Origin: Bacteroidales bacterium | Lineage (GTDB): Bacteria > Bacteroidota > Bacteroidia > Bacteroidales > P3 | Assembly (NCBI GenBank): GCA_012837565.1 | Contig: DUQY01000111.1 | Location: 1-30,307 of the forward strand | Length of the DNA: 30,307 nt | Reading direction: 5' to 3' | Shown: piece by piece, positions 14,397 through 23,329 of the stretch | Layout of the letters: each line of letters starts with the position of its first letter | How positions within the stretch are numbered: position 1 is the first letter of the stretch | Made by a program: the position numbers and the translations under genes | The notes under the pieces: generated by a model | What the model saw: only the letters and a program-made list of their open reading frames with translations | What the model was told of the DNA's origin: nothing | Database searches by the model: none

Positions 14397-17300
14397 TTAT
14401 TTCATATTGTATATATTCCCAAGAACCTTTAAGGCATCGGATACGGATTTGATTGGGGATATTCTTAGGGAGAGTTTTTCGCCTACTTCTTTTAGTTGGG
14501 TGTTTGTTGGGTAGGATTGAACGTAGGTTAGAACATTGCCAAAGATTTCTGAATTGTAAAACTCTGAATCTTTTTCAACTCCAAAGGTTGCAATCATCCT
14601 ATTGCTTTTTAAGATAAGCTTTTCAAAGCCAATCTTTCTTGCAAGTTGTCTTAGTTTGATTGTGTCTATTAGCTCTAAGGTTTGTTTTGGTATTTTGCCG
14701 AAGCGGTCTTTTAGTTGGGTTCTATATTCTTCTAATTCCTTATCTGTTTCTAAGCTATCAAGTTCTTTGTATAGGTTAAGCCTTTCTGCAATATTGGTGA
14801 TATATTGGTCGGGGATTAGGATTTCGAGGTCGGTTTCTATATTGCATTCTTTGGTATAATATCCGCCCTCAAGCAATCTCTTTTCTTCCTCTTGTTCTTG
14901 GTAAAGTTCTTTAAAATCGGTTTGTTTCAATTCTTCAATTGCTTCATTTAATATCTTATGATACATATCGAAACCTATCTCTGAAATAAAGCCAGACTGC
15001 TCTCCACCAAGTATATTCCCTGCTCCTCTAATATCTAAGTCTCTCATTGCAATGGAAAATCCAGATCCTATATTGGAAAAGTCTTCAATTGCTTGTAGTC
15101 TTTTGCGTGCTTCTTCTGTCAGGATGTTTAGTGACGGAGTTAAAAGGTAACAATAGGCTTTCTTATTGCTTCTTCCCACTCTTCCTCTTAGTTGGTGCAG
15201 GTCGGAAAGTCCATAGTTTTGTGCATCATTAATTAATATTGTGTTGGCATTTGGTATATCTAATCCATTTTCTACAATTGTGGTTGAAACAAGTACATCA
15301 AAATCTCCTTCAATAAAGCTATACATTACTTCTTCAAGCTTTTCGCCCTTCATTTGTCCATGTCCAATAATTACCTTAGCATCTGGAACAAGCCTTTTTA
15401 TCATTCCTGCCATCTCTTCTATGTTCTGCACCCTATTATGAACAAAATAAACCTGTCCACCTCTTGAAACTTCAAATAGAATTGCATCTCTAATTGTCTC
15501 TTCTTCAAAATTACAGACCTTAGTTTGTACTGGCTGACGATTGGGTGGGGGAGTATTAATAATAGAAAGGTCTCTTGCTCCCATTAGTGAGAATTGTAGG
15601 GTACGAGGTATGGGAGTTGCTGTTAGGGTTAGGGAGTCTATATTTATTTTTAGGTTCTTTAGCTTTTCTTTCATTGCAACCCCAAACTTATGTTCCTCAT
15701 CAATAATAAATAGTCCTAAGTCTTTAAATTCTATTTCTTTGCTTAGGAGTTTATGGGTCCCAATTAATATATCTATTTTCCCTGTTCTAAGGTCTGCAAT
15801 TATTTGATTCTTTTCCTTGGTTGTGCGGAAGCGATTGATATAATCGACCCTGCATGGCATATTCTCTAATCTTTCGGAGAATGTTTTGAAATGTTGGTAG
15901 GCTAAAATGGTTGTTGGAACTAAGACTGCAACTTGTTTACTATCGGCAACTGCTTTAAAGGCTGCCCTAATTGCAATCTCTGTTTTGCCAAATCCAACAT
16001 CGCCACAGACTAGTCTATCCATTGGAATCCTACTTTCCATATCACGCTTAATATCTTTTGTGGTCTTGTCTTGGTCGGGTGTGTCTTCGTAGATAAAAGA
16101 GGCCTCAAGCTCATCTTGTAAGAAAGAATCGCCAGAATAAGCAAAGCCAAGAGATGCTTTTCTCTTAGCATAGAGAGCAATTAGGTCTTTGGCAATATCC
16201 TTAACTCTTTGTTTGGTTTTGTTTTTTAGGTTGTTCCAAGTGTTTGAACCAAGTCTATGAAGGGTTGGAACTGAGCCATCCTTTCCTGAATACCTTGATA
16301 TCTTATGAAGGGCGTGAATACTTACATATAGGATATCGTTATCCTTATAAACCAAACGTATTGTCTCTTGCTGCTTACCGTTATTTTCCAATTTCTCTAA
16401 GCCAGCAAATTTACCAACTCCATAATCAATATGAGTTATATAGTCGCCTGGCTTTAGTTGTAGCAGGTCTTTTAGGGTTAAGGCTTCTTTATTTTGTTTC
16501 TGATCCCTAACCTTATATTTATGATACCTCTCAAAGAGTTCATGGTCGGTGAAAACAGCAATCTTTAGCTCATTATCCACAAAGCCAGAGGTGATTGAGT
16601 TTAGCTTATAGTTAATATTAAAATATGGAAAGCCAGAACCGAATTCCTTAATTATCTTTTCTATCCTCTCCTTCTGCTTAGGATTTTCAACGCAGAAGAA
16701 ATTGGTGAAAGAGTTCTCGGCTTGTGTCTTTAGGCTATCAACAAATAAGTTGAAGTTCTTATTGAAAGGAGGTTGAGGTGTAGTATTGAAAACAATTGAA
16801 TTATCTTTCGAAAGCATAGGGTTTGAACCCATCTCAACAATACTATGCTCTAATATACTTCTTCTAAACTCTGAAGAGGAATTATATAGTTCGTGAGGCT
16901 CAAGATGTAAGTTTTTGTTTTCAAGTTCAAGGTAAGTCCTTTCTGCAAACTCATATTCCTTATCTAATTTCTCCAAACAAAGCGAAAGATTCTCAACCCA
17001 AACAACAGTATTATCAGAAAAATAATCCACAAGTGAGACTCTTTTCTCCTGACTTATTGTTGAGTTTTGAATATTTGGCACAATAACCAAGCTATCCTTT
17101 TCTTCAATTGTCAGCTGCGAAACAACATCAAATGTTCTTAAGCTTTCCACATCATCACCAAAGAATTCAATCCTATAAGGATACTCATCAGCAAAAGAAA
17201 ATACATCAATAATTCCTCCACGCACAGCATAATCACCAGGCTCCACCACAAAGTCAACCCTCTCAAAAGCATATTCATCAAGAATGTCAATAATAAAATC

Positions 17301-17774
17301 AACCGAAAGGGAATCCTTTGTTGATATCTTTAAAGTGTTTTTCCTAAGTATTTGTTTTGAGATAACCTTCTCAAGAAGCGCCTCAGGGTAAGTAATAATA
17401 ACGGTTTGGCTATTATTATTTAATCTATTTAATGCCTCTGCCCTAAGAAGGATATTAGCATTATCTGTCTCCTCTATTTGATATGGAAGTTTATATGATG
17501 AGGGATAAAATAGCACATTTTTCTTTGAGTAATCAAGCTCTTGCTCTCCAAATATCTGTTCAATATCATTGGAGAAATAAGCAGCCTCTTCCTTGTCGGC
17601 AACTATGATGAGGTGAGAAAATTCCTTAGACTGATTTATAGCATTAGCTACAGAAAAGCTCATACTACTCCCTGCCAAAGACTGAATGTTTAGCACGGAA
17701 TGGGGTTTAGTTATTTGACGAAGAATCTCTTTATGTTTAGGACTCTCAGAATAGACTTTAAGTAGTTCTTTCAC
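14397..17774 (-). CDS. mfd: Transcription-repair coupling factor
   Basis: A 1125-residue Mfd ATPase that pushes stalled RNA polymerase off DNA and recruits UvrA for repair. Order: UvrB-like N-terminal part (about 30-350), CarD-type RNA-polymerase interaction domain (about 438-495, PGDYITHIDYGVGKFAGLE), RecG-like motor with Walker A GDVGFGKTE (591-599), DEEH box (692-695), TATPIPRTL, GLDIPNANTI and QLRGRVGRS, and the C-terminal TRCF domain. Complete. The start codon is GTG (17772-17774): the first in-frame codons upstream are CTT-TGC-AGG after a TAA at 17784-17786, so no earlier start is possible. That TAA is part of the promoter element, so the mRNA is probably leaderless. Confidence 0.97.
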   Translation of the reverse strand: MKELLKVYSESPKHKEILRQITKPHSVLNIQSLAGSSMSFSVANAINQSKEFSHLIIVADKEEAAYFSNDIEQIFGEQELDYSKKNVLFYPSSYKLPYQIEETDNANILLRAEALNRLNNNSQTVIITYPEALLEKVISKQILRKNTLKISTKDSLSVDFIIDILDEYAFERVDFVVEPGDYAVRGGIIDVFSFADEYPYRIEFFGDDVESLRTFDVVSQLTIEEKDSLVIVPNIQNSTISQEKRVSLVDYFSDNTVVWVENLSLCLEKLDKEYEFAERTYLELENKNLHLEPHELYNSSSEFRRSILEHSIVEMGSNPMLSKDNSIVFNTTPQPPFNKNFNLFVDSLKTQAENSFTNFFCVENPKQKERIEKIIKEFGSGFPYFNINYKLNSITSGFVDNELKIAVFTDHELFERYHKYKVRDQKQNKEALTLKDLLQLKPGDYITHIDYGVGKFAGLEKLENNGKQQETIRLVYKDNDILYVSIHALHKISRYSGKDGSVPTLHRLGSNTWNNLKNKTKQRVKDIAKDLIALYAKRKASLGFAYSGDSFLQDELEASFIYEDTPDQDKTTKDIKRDMESRIPMDRLVCGDVGFGKTEIAIRAAFKAVADSKQVAVLVPTTILAYQHFKTFSERLENMPCRVDYINRFRTTKEKNQIIADLRTGKIDILIGTHKLLSKEIEFKDLGLFIIDEEHKFGVAMKEKLKNLKINIDSLTLTATPIPRTLQFSLMGARDLSIINTPPPNRQPVQTKVCNFEEETIRDAILFEVSRGGQVYFVHNRVQNIEEMAGMIKRLVPDAKVIIGHGQMKGEKLEEVMYSFIEGDFDVLVSTTIVENGLDIPNANTILINDAQNYGLSDLHQLRGRVGRSNKKAYCYLLTPSLNILTEEARKRLQAIEDFSNIGSGFSIAMRDLDIRGAGNILGGEQSGFISEIGFDMYHKILNEAIEELKQTDFKELYQEQEEEKRLLEGGYYTKECNIETDLEILIPDQYITNIAERLNLYKELDSLETDKELEEYRTQLKDRFGKIPKQTLELIDTIKLRQLARKIGFEKLILKSNRMIATFGVEKDSEFYNSEIFGNVLTYVQSYPTNTQLKEVGEKLSLRISPIKSVSDALKVLGNIYNMK

Positions 17775-17778
17775 CCTG

Positions 17779-17786
17779 CAAAGTTA
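17779..17786 (-). promoter_or_regulatory. Promoter -7 element of mfd, next to the start codon
   Basis: The minus strand reads TAACTTTG, an exact TAnnTTTG match, ending only 4 bp before the GTG start. Transcription would begin at or next to the start codon. Confidence 0.6.
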
Positions 17787-18125
17787 CAAAAGAAGACAAT
17801 CCTATCAAACAATTAGGGTTATAATTCTTCATAATGCATTAATAGAATATTATAATCAAGAGAGAAACAAATGAAACGCAGACTTAAACTGGTGAAACAA
17901 AGATTTAAACTCACGAAATGCTCATATCACGAGTTTGAAACAAAGAAAGAAAAGTTTGAAGCTATAAGTCAGGAGTTTAGACTAGTGAAAAGAGAGAGTA
18001 AATCTTAGGAAAAATGGGGGTTAAAACAGGTCTTTTTCAACCTAAAATAAGCCCTACGGAAATAAGATAAAGGTTAAATTAAAACCTCTATCAATTAAAG
18101 TATATATTTTTAGAGAGAAAATTTG
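17787..18125. other. Divergent intergenic region between mfd and the S46 peptidase gene
   Basis: No gene seen. Most of it is the repeat array at 17872-18000; beyond that, 18021-18055 (TAAAACAG, then GGTCTTTTTCAACCT) resembles parts of the arrays at 11592 and 26625. Confidence 0.4.
17872..18000. repeat. Degenerate 21-22 bp periodic array with TGAAAC cores
   Basis: Units start at 17872, 17893, 17914, 17936, 17957 and 17979. Cores read TGAAAC, TGAAAC, CGAAAT, TGAAAC, TGAAGC and AGACTA; the first two units also share a TTAAACT stretch at the same place. The block AAGTCAGGA (about 17966) recurs at about 26548 in the array there. Confidence 0.65.
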
Positions 18126-18133
18126 TAAATTTG
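18126..18133 (+). promoter_or_regulatory. Promoter -7 element of the S46 peptidase / pheT unit
   Basis: TAAATTTG matches TAnnTTTG; the start would be near 18140 with a leader of about 60 nt. No clear -33 TTG at normal spacing. Confidence 0.5.
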
Positions 18134-18201
18134 CAGATTAATAGATTTATAATACTATACTTAATTGGTATAATTGAATATTAACTAAATATATATATGC
18201 T

Positions 18202-20367
18202 ATGTTTAAAAAATCACTAATTCTAATTATTGCATTCTCAATACTCTCTCCATTGGTTTCAAGGGCAGATGAAGGAATGTGGTTACCTCTTTTACTGCAA
18301 AAAAGAGAAGCTGATATGCAAAAGAAAGGAATGAAAATTTCTGCAAAAGATATTTATGATGTAAACAACTCTTCGCTAAAGGATGCTGTTATGCTATTTG
18401 GTGGAGGCTGTACTGGAGAATTTGTTTCTAATGAAGGACTTCTCCTAACCAATCATCACTGTGGTTATGGGCATATTGTGGCTCAAAGTACGGTTGAAAG
18501 AGATTATTTGACTAATGGTTTCTGGGCTTTTAGTAAACAAGAAGAACTGCCATGTAAAGGATTATCGATAACGCTTTTGGCTTATATGGAAGATGTTACC
18601 GAAAAGGTTTTGGAAGGAGTTACAGATAAACTAAGCGAAAGGGAAAGAAAAGCTCTAATAAATGCAAATATTAAATTAATTATTGCAGATGTAACGAAAG
18701 ATAGTCATTATAAGGCAGAAATTAAACCTTTCTACTATGGCAATCAATACTTCCTTTATGTTAATGAAGTATTTACAGATGTTAGACTTGTAGGGGCACC
18801 ACCTTCAAACATAGGCAAGTTTGGCGGAGATACTGACAATTGGATGTGGCCTCGTCATACTGGAGACTTTTCTATGTTTAGAGTTTATGCAAGCAAGGAT
18901 AATAAGCCAGCTGACTACTCTAAAGATAATATTCCTTTTACTCCTAAGAAGTTTATGAAGATTAACCTTAAAGGATTAAATGAAGGAGACTTTACTTTTG
19001 TTTTTGGATATCCAGGAACAACCCAGCAGTTCCTAACCTCTCACGCTGTTGATAGGATTGCTAACTATGAAGACCCTGCAAGAATAAAACTACGTAGAGA
19101 AAGACTTGATGTTTATAACCATGCAATGAATCAAAGCCCAGATCAAAGACTTCGCTATGCAGCAAGTGTTGCAGGCATTGCTAATGGATGGAAGAAATGG
19201 ATGGGAGAAGTAAAGGGATTAAAGAGAATGAACTCTGTTGAAAGGAAGATAGACTTTGAGAACCATTTTAACGTATGGGCAAACACTACTCAGCAGAGGA
19301 AAGAAACCTATGGAGGCTTAATAGAAAACTTTGAAAAGCTTTATGCTGAAAAATCTACCATTGAGATGTCGTATCTTTATTTAGTGGAAGCTGTTTTGGC
19401 GTCAGACCTAATGAAAAATGGTCGTAGCATTCTTGCAATTATTGATAAAACCGAAAGAAACAATCTAAGTAAGGATGCAATTCAGGTGGAAGCGGATAAG
19501 GTTCTTGAAAGAATGAATTCATATTTTGCTAATGATTATGTAAATCATAAGATGGTTGATAAGGAAATCTTTGTTGATGTTATGAGTACTTACTATGAAG
19601 ACTTTGCTAAAACAAATTCTTTATTGATAAAAGAAAAGGTTGATAATAGTTTTAGTGGTAATGCAAGGAATTACTTCAACTATGTTTATGATAATTCATT
19701 CTTATCATGCCAAAAGGCAACAAAGAAGACATTGAAGAAGTTTAGAATTAAGGATGCTTTATCAGATCCAGCCATTGAATTACTTTCAGCTGTATGGGGT
19801 GATGTTATTGGAAAAGATATGCCTATCTTAAATGAAATAGATTTACAGATAGATAGCCTATATAGGCATTATGTTGTAGGTATAATGGATATGAATTCTG
19901 GGAAAGACTTTTATCCTGATGCTAACCTAAGCCTAAGAGTTGCTTATGGAAACATTAAGCCATACAAACCAAGAGATGGGGTTAATTATTTCACTCATAC
20001 AACCATAAAAGGAATTATGGAAAAAGAGAATCCAGATATCTACGATTATGTTGTTGAAAAGAAACTTAAAGAACTATATAAAACCAAAGATTATGGACGT
20101 TATGCAAATGCAGACGGTGAGGTTTCTGTTTGCTTTATAGCATCAAACCACACAACAGGAGGCAATTCAGGCTCTCCAGTCTTGGATGCTAATGGTCATT
20201 TGGTGGGAATAAACTTCGATAGGAACTGGGAAGGAACCATGAGTGATATTATGTATGACCCAGACCAGTGTAGGAATATCTCAATTGATATTCGTTACTG
20301 CCTATTTATTATTGATAAATTTGCAGGGGCTAAAAACCTAATACAAGAGATGACTATCGTTGAATAG
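18202..20367 (+). CDS. dpp11: S46 family dipeptidyl-peptidase, DPP11-type (Asp/Glu-specific)
   Basis: A 721-residue periplasmic serine peptidase that removes dipeptides from peptide N-termini. It has a signal peptide (about 1-22, ending SRADEG). Triad candidates: H85 in TNHHCGYG, D222 in the PRHTGDFSMFRVYA block, and S656 in TTGGNSGSPV. The residue 18 positions after the serine, which sets specificity in this family, is R674 in NFDRNWEG; DPP7 enzymes have Gly there (FDGNWE) and prefer hydrophobic P1, DPP11 enzymes have Arg and prefer Asp or Glu. Usual length is about 710-720, so it is complete. Such peptidases support peptide fermentation in asaccharolytic Bacteroidales. It lies 35 bp before pheT, probably on one transcript. 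Confidence 0.92.
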   Translation: MFKKSLILIIAFSILSPLVSRADEGMWLPLLLQKREADMQKKGMKISAKDIYDVNNSSLKDAVMLFGGGCTGEFVSNEGLLLTNHHCGYGHIVAQSTVERDYLTNGFWAFSKQEELPCKGLSITLLAYMEDVTEKVLEGVTDKLSERERKALINANIKLIIADVTKDSHYKAEIKPFYYGNQYFLYVNEVFTDVRLVGAPPSNIGKFGGDTDNWMWPRHTGDFSMFRVYASKDNKPADYSKDNIPFTPKKFMKINLKGLNEGDFTFVFGYPGTTQQFLTSHAVDRIANYEDPARIKLRRERLDVYNHAMNQSPDQRLRYAASVAGIANGWKKWMGEVKGLKRMNSVERKIDFENHFNVWANTTQQRKETYGGLIENFEKLYAEKSTIEMSYLYLVEAVLASDLMKNGRSILAIIDKTERNNLSKDAIQVEADKVLERMNSYFANDYVNHKMVDKEIFVDVMSTYYEDFAKTNSLLIKEKVDNSFSGNARNYFNYVYDNSFLSCQKATKKTLKKFRIKDALSDPAIELLSAVWGDVIGKDMPILNEIDLQIDSLYRHYVVGIMDMNSGKDFYPDANLSLRVAYGNIKPYKPRDGVNYFTHTTIKGIMEKENPDIYDYVVEKKLKELYKTKDYGRYANADGEVSVCFIASNHTTGGNSGSPVLDANGHLVGINFDRNWEGTMSDIMYDPDQCRNISIDIRYCLFIIDKFAGAKNLIQEMTIVE

Positions 20368-20402
20368 TTACTGTAAAAAGATTAAAACATATATAAAAGA
20401 AG

Positions 20403-22871
20403 ATGAAAATATCTTATAATTGGCTTAAAGACTACGTGCCAACAAATCTTAGTGTTGAAAAAGTATCGGATTTACTAACCTTTTGTGGACTTGAGGTTGA
20501 CTCTGTTGAACTTGTTGAAACAATAAAAGGAGGCTTAAATAACTTTCTTGTTGGTGAAGTTCTTACATGCGAAAACCATCCTGACTCCGACCATCTTCAT
20601 ATAACAACTGTTGATGTAGGAACAGGAACTCCATTAAATATTGTTTGTGGAGCTCATAATGTTGCAAAGGGACAAAAAGTTATTGTTGCAACAATAGGAG
20701 CTAAGATTTATAGTTCAGAAGATGAATACTTCTCAATAAAGAAATCTAAGCTTAGAGGTTATGTTAGTGAGGGTATGATTTGTTCTGAGAAAGAGCTTCA
20801 AATAAATGATAATCATGATGGAATTATGGTTATTGAAGAAGAAGTTAAGTTAGGAACGCCTGCAAAGGAATATTTAAAGATACCAGAGGATTATGTTTTT
20901 GAAATAAGTCTTACTCCTAACCGCTCCGATGCAACATCGCATATTGGAGTTGCAAGAGATTTGGTTGCACTTATAAAAACCCAATTAAAAGAAGATATAT
21001 CTCTTAACTTGCCATCAGTTGATGCATTTAAGGTTGATAGCGAAAAGAATAAGATTGAGATAGTTACTGATTCAACAATTTGCCCACGCTACTCTGGAAT
21101 AACAATTTCAAATATTGAAGTAAAGGATTCGCCTGAGTGGTTAGCAAATCGTTTAAAACTAATAGGACTAAGACCAATCAATAATATTGTTGATATAACT
21201 AATTATGTATTATTTGAAATGGGTCAGCCTCTTCACGCTTTTGATTTAGATAAGATAAAGGACGGTAAGATTGAAGTAAAGACTCTTAGTAAGGGAACGA
21301 AATTCACCACTCTTGACGGCCTTGAAAGGGAACTAAGTGGCAAGGAAATAATGATTTGTAATGAAGACAAGCCAATGTGCATGGGCGGAATCTATGGAGG
21401 AATGGACTTTGGCGTTACAAAAGAAACAAAGAGTATATTCCTTGAAAGTGCATACTTTAACCCTGTTACTATTCGCAAGGCTTCAAAGCACCATGGCTTA
21501 AAGACTGATTCTTCATTTCGCTACGAAAGAGGAACAGACCCAAATATTACAATTTATGCTTTAAAGCGTGCAGCTCTTCTAATAAAAGAATTAGCTTCGG
21601 GCGATGTTTCTTCAAACATTATTGATATTTATCCGAGCGTTATAAAGCAAGCAGAGATAGATGTTAACTATGAAAGGATTTACTCTCTTATTGGAAAAAT
21701 CATAGAGCCTCAAATAATTAAATCAATACTTGTAGCCTTAAACATTTCAATAATTAATGAAAATGAAGAAGGAATAAGAGTAAGCGTTCCGACTAATAAG
21801 GTTGATGTTTTAAGAGAATGTGATATTGTTGAAGAGATATTAAGGATTTACGGATACGATAATATTGAAGTCTCATCAGATGTAAGGAGTTGTCTTACTT
21901 ACCAAAAGAAACCTAATTCGGAAAAGGTGCAAAACCTTATTTCTGATTATCTTGCTTCAAGTGGATTTAACGAAATAATGAATAATTCTCTAACTAAGAC
22001 TTCTTATTATGAAAACAACCAAGACTTCCCAATAGGGAAATCAGTTAATATTTTAAATGCTCTTAGTAAGGACTTAGGTCTTATGAGGCAGACTCTTCTC
22101 TTTGGAGGTTTAGAAACCCTATCATATAATATTAATCGTAAGACAAGCAATATTAAGGCTTTTGAGTTTGGTAATTGCTATAGTAAAAATATTGAAGGGT
22201 TTGAAAACGACAATATAATTAAACGTTATAATGAAGAAAAGCATCTTCTAATCCTAACAACTGGTGAAACATCTCAAGAAAGCTGGCAAAAAAGAGAGAG
22301 AGAAACAGACTTCTATTATCTAAAGAATATTGCAATGAATATCTTTCAACGACTAAGGATAGATGTTTCAAGATTTGTTTTAGTTGAATCTTCTCTCTCC
22401 TGCATTGAAGGGTTGGAATATGTTAATAGAGATAGCAAGAAAACTATTCTAACATTTGGCAAGCTAAGTAAGAAAGTAGGAAAGGACTTTGATATAAAAC
22501 AAGATATCTTTGTTGCTGACTTCAACTGGGATTTAGTAGTTAAGGCTCTCAATACAAAAGATATTAAATATGAAGAGGTGTCTAAGTTCCCTGAGGTTAA
22601 GAGAGATTTAGCTTTGGTATTAGATAAAAACATTAGCTTCTTTGATATTGAAACTCTTGCTTATCAGTTAGAAAGAAAGAATCTTCAAAGGAATATTTCA
22701 TTATTTGATGTTTACCAAGGGGATAAACTACCAGAAGGGAAGAAGCAATATGCCCTAAGTTTCACCCTTGAGGACAAAGAAAAAACCCTAACAGATAAAC
22801 AAATTGATTCAATAATGCAAAAGCTTTTAAGAGGATTTGAAGATAAGTTAGGAGCAAAGTTAAGAGGGTAA
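20403..22871 (+). CDS. pheT: Phenylalanine-tRNA ligase beta subunit
   Basis: An 822-residue beta subunit of the alpha2-beta2 enzyme that charges tRNA-Phe. Order: N-terminal MKISYNWLKDYVP, EMAP/tRNA-binding OB fold (about 40-150, with HPDSDHLHITTVDVG and NIVCGAHNV), B3/B4 editing domain (about 210-395, LTPNRSDATSH before it, HHGLKTDSSFRYERGTDP near its end), B5 domain (about 410-490), catalytic-like core, and C-terminal anticodon-binding FDX-ACB domain (about 725-822, FPEVKRDLALV). Complete. pheS is not in the window; in Bacteroidota pheS and pheT are often apart. Confidence 0.97.
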   Translation: MKISYNWLKDYVPTNLSVEKVSDLLTFCGLEVDSVELVETIKGGLNNFLVGEVLTCENHPDSDHLHITTVDVGTGTPLNIVCGAHNVAKGQKVIVATIGAKIYSSEDEYFSIKKSKLRGYVSEGMICSEKELQINDNHDGIMVIEEEVKLGTPAKEYLKIPEDYVFEISLTPNRSDATSHIGVARDLVALIKTQLKEDISLNLPSVDAFKVDSEKNKIEIVTDSTICPRYSGITISNIEVKDSPEWLANRLKLIGLRPINNIVDITNYVLFEMGQPLHAFDLDKIKDGKIEVKTLSKGTKFTTLDGLERELSGKEIMICNEDKPMCMGGIYGGMDFGVTKETKSIFLESAYFNPVTIRKASKHHGLKTDSSFRYERGTDPNITIYALKRAALLIKELASGDVSSNIIDIYPSVIKQAEIDVNYERIYSLIGKIIEPQIIKSILVALNISIINENEEGIRVSVPTNKVDVLRECDIVEEILRIYGYDNIEVSSDVRSCLTYQKKPNSEKVQNLISDYLASSGFNEIMNNSLTKTSYYENNQDFPIGKSVNILNALSKDLGLMRQTLLFGGLETLSYNINRKTSNIKAFEFGNCYSKNIEGFENDNIIKRYNEEKHLLILTTGETSQESWQKRERETDFYYLKNIAMNIFQRLRIDVSRFVLVESSLSCIEGLEYVNRDSKKTILTFGKLSKKVGKDFDIKQDIFVADFNWDLVVKALNTKDIKYEEVSKFPEVKRDLALVLDKNISFFDIETLAYQLERKNLQRNISLFDVYQGDKLPEGKKQYALSFTLEDKEKTLTDKQIDSIMQKLLRGFEDKLGAKLRG

Positions 22872-22900
22872 TCCTAAGATAATAATACTGTTATAATTAA

Positions 22901-23326
22901 ATGAGAAAAGAACAACCCCTAATCCAATATGATATTAAGGTGCTACTTGCTCTTGTGAAATCATTGCAAGGGGATAAGGTTTTCTTTAAGTTTTTGGCAG
23001 AGAATGGATATCTTGAACTTGCAGCTTGGTCAAACTGTGTTAGGGGAGATATTGAGGCATTAAAATGGTTATTCAACAATGAATACCCCACTCTTGCCGT
23101 TCTTAGTAATGCAATTGACGGAGAAAAGCATGCAGTTAGGTGGATTGAACATACAAAAGATGAGTTTCTAATTCATTTTGCAGCAGCTTGCAGGGGAGAT
23201 CAGAAGAGTTTTATGTGGTTTAAAGCCAAGGAACTTCAAGTCTTTATCTATATGATAACTGAAATTAGAGAAGTATTAAAGGTTCAGGTAAAGGATAGTA
23301 TTTTTTGGTATAGATGGAAATGGTAA
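22901..23326 (+). CDS. Conserved hypothetical helical-repeat protein
   Basis: A 141-residue soluble protein. I recall similar proteins in Bacteroidales but no assigned function. Residues about 37-115 form three repeats of about 26 residues, each with a pattern like L-x-A-(small)-x-(A/C)-x-x-G-(D/E)-x-x-(A/S)-x-x-W-(hydrophobic): YLELAAWSNCVRGDIEALKW, TLAVLSNAIDGEKHAVRW and LIHFAAACRGDQKSFMW. This points to an alpha-helical solenoid, probably for protein binding. It is 29 bp after pheT and 3 bp before the membrane protein gene, so the latter two are likely co-translated partners. Confidence 0.65.
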   Translation: MRKEQPLIQYDIKVLLALVKSLQGDKVFFKFLAENGYLELAAWSNCVRGDIEALKWLFNNEYPTLAVLSNAIDGEKHAVRWIEHTKDEFLIHFAAACRGDQKSFMWFKAKELQVFIYMITEIREVLKVQVKDSIFWYRWKW

Positions 23327-23329
23327 ATT

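Noticed and set aside
14602..16510. Several plus-strand frames of 60-90 codons inside mfd
   Set aside because: They are complements of a highly conserved coding gene on the minus strand.
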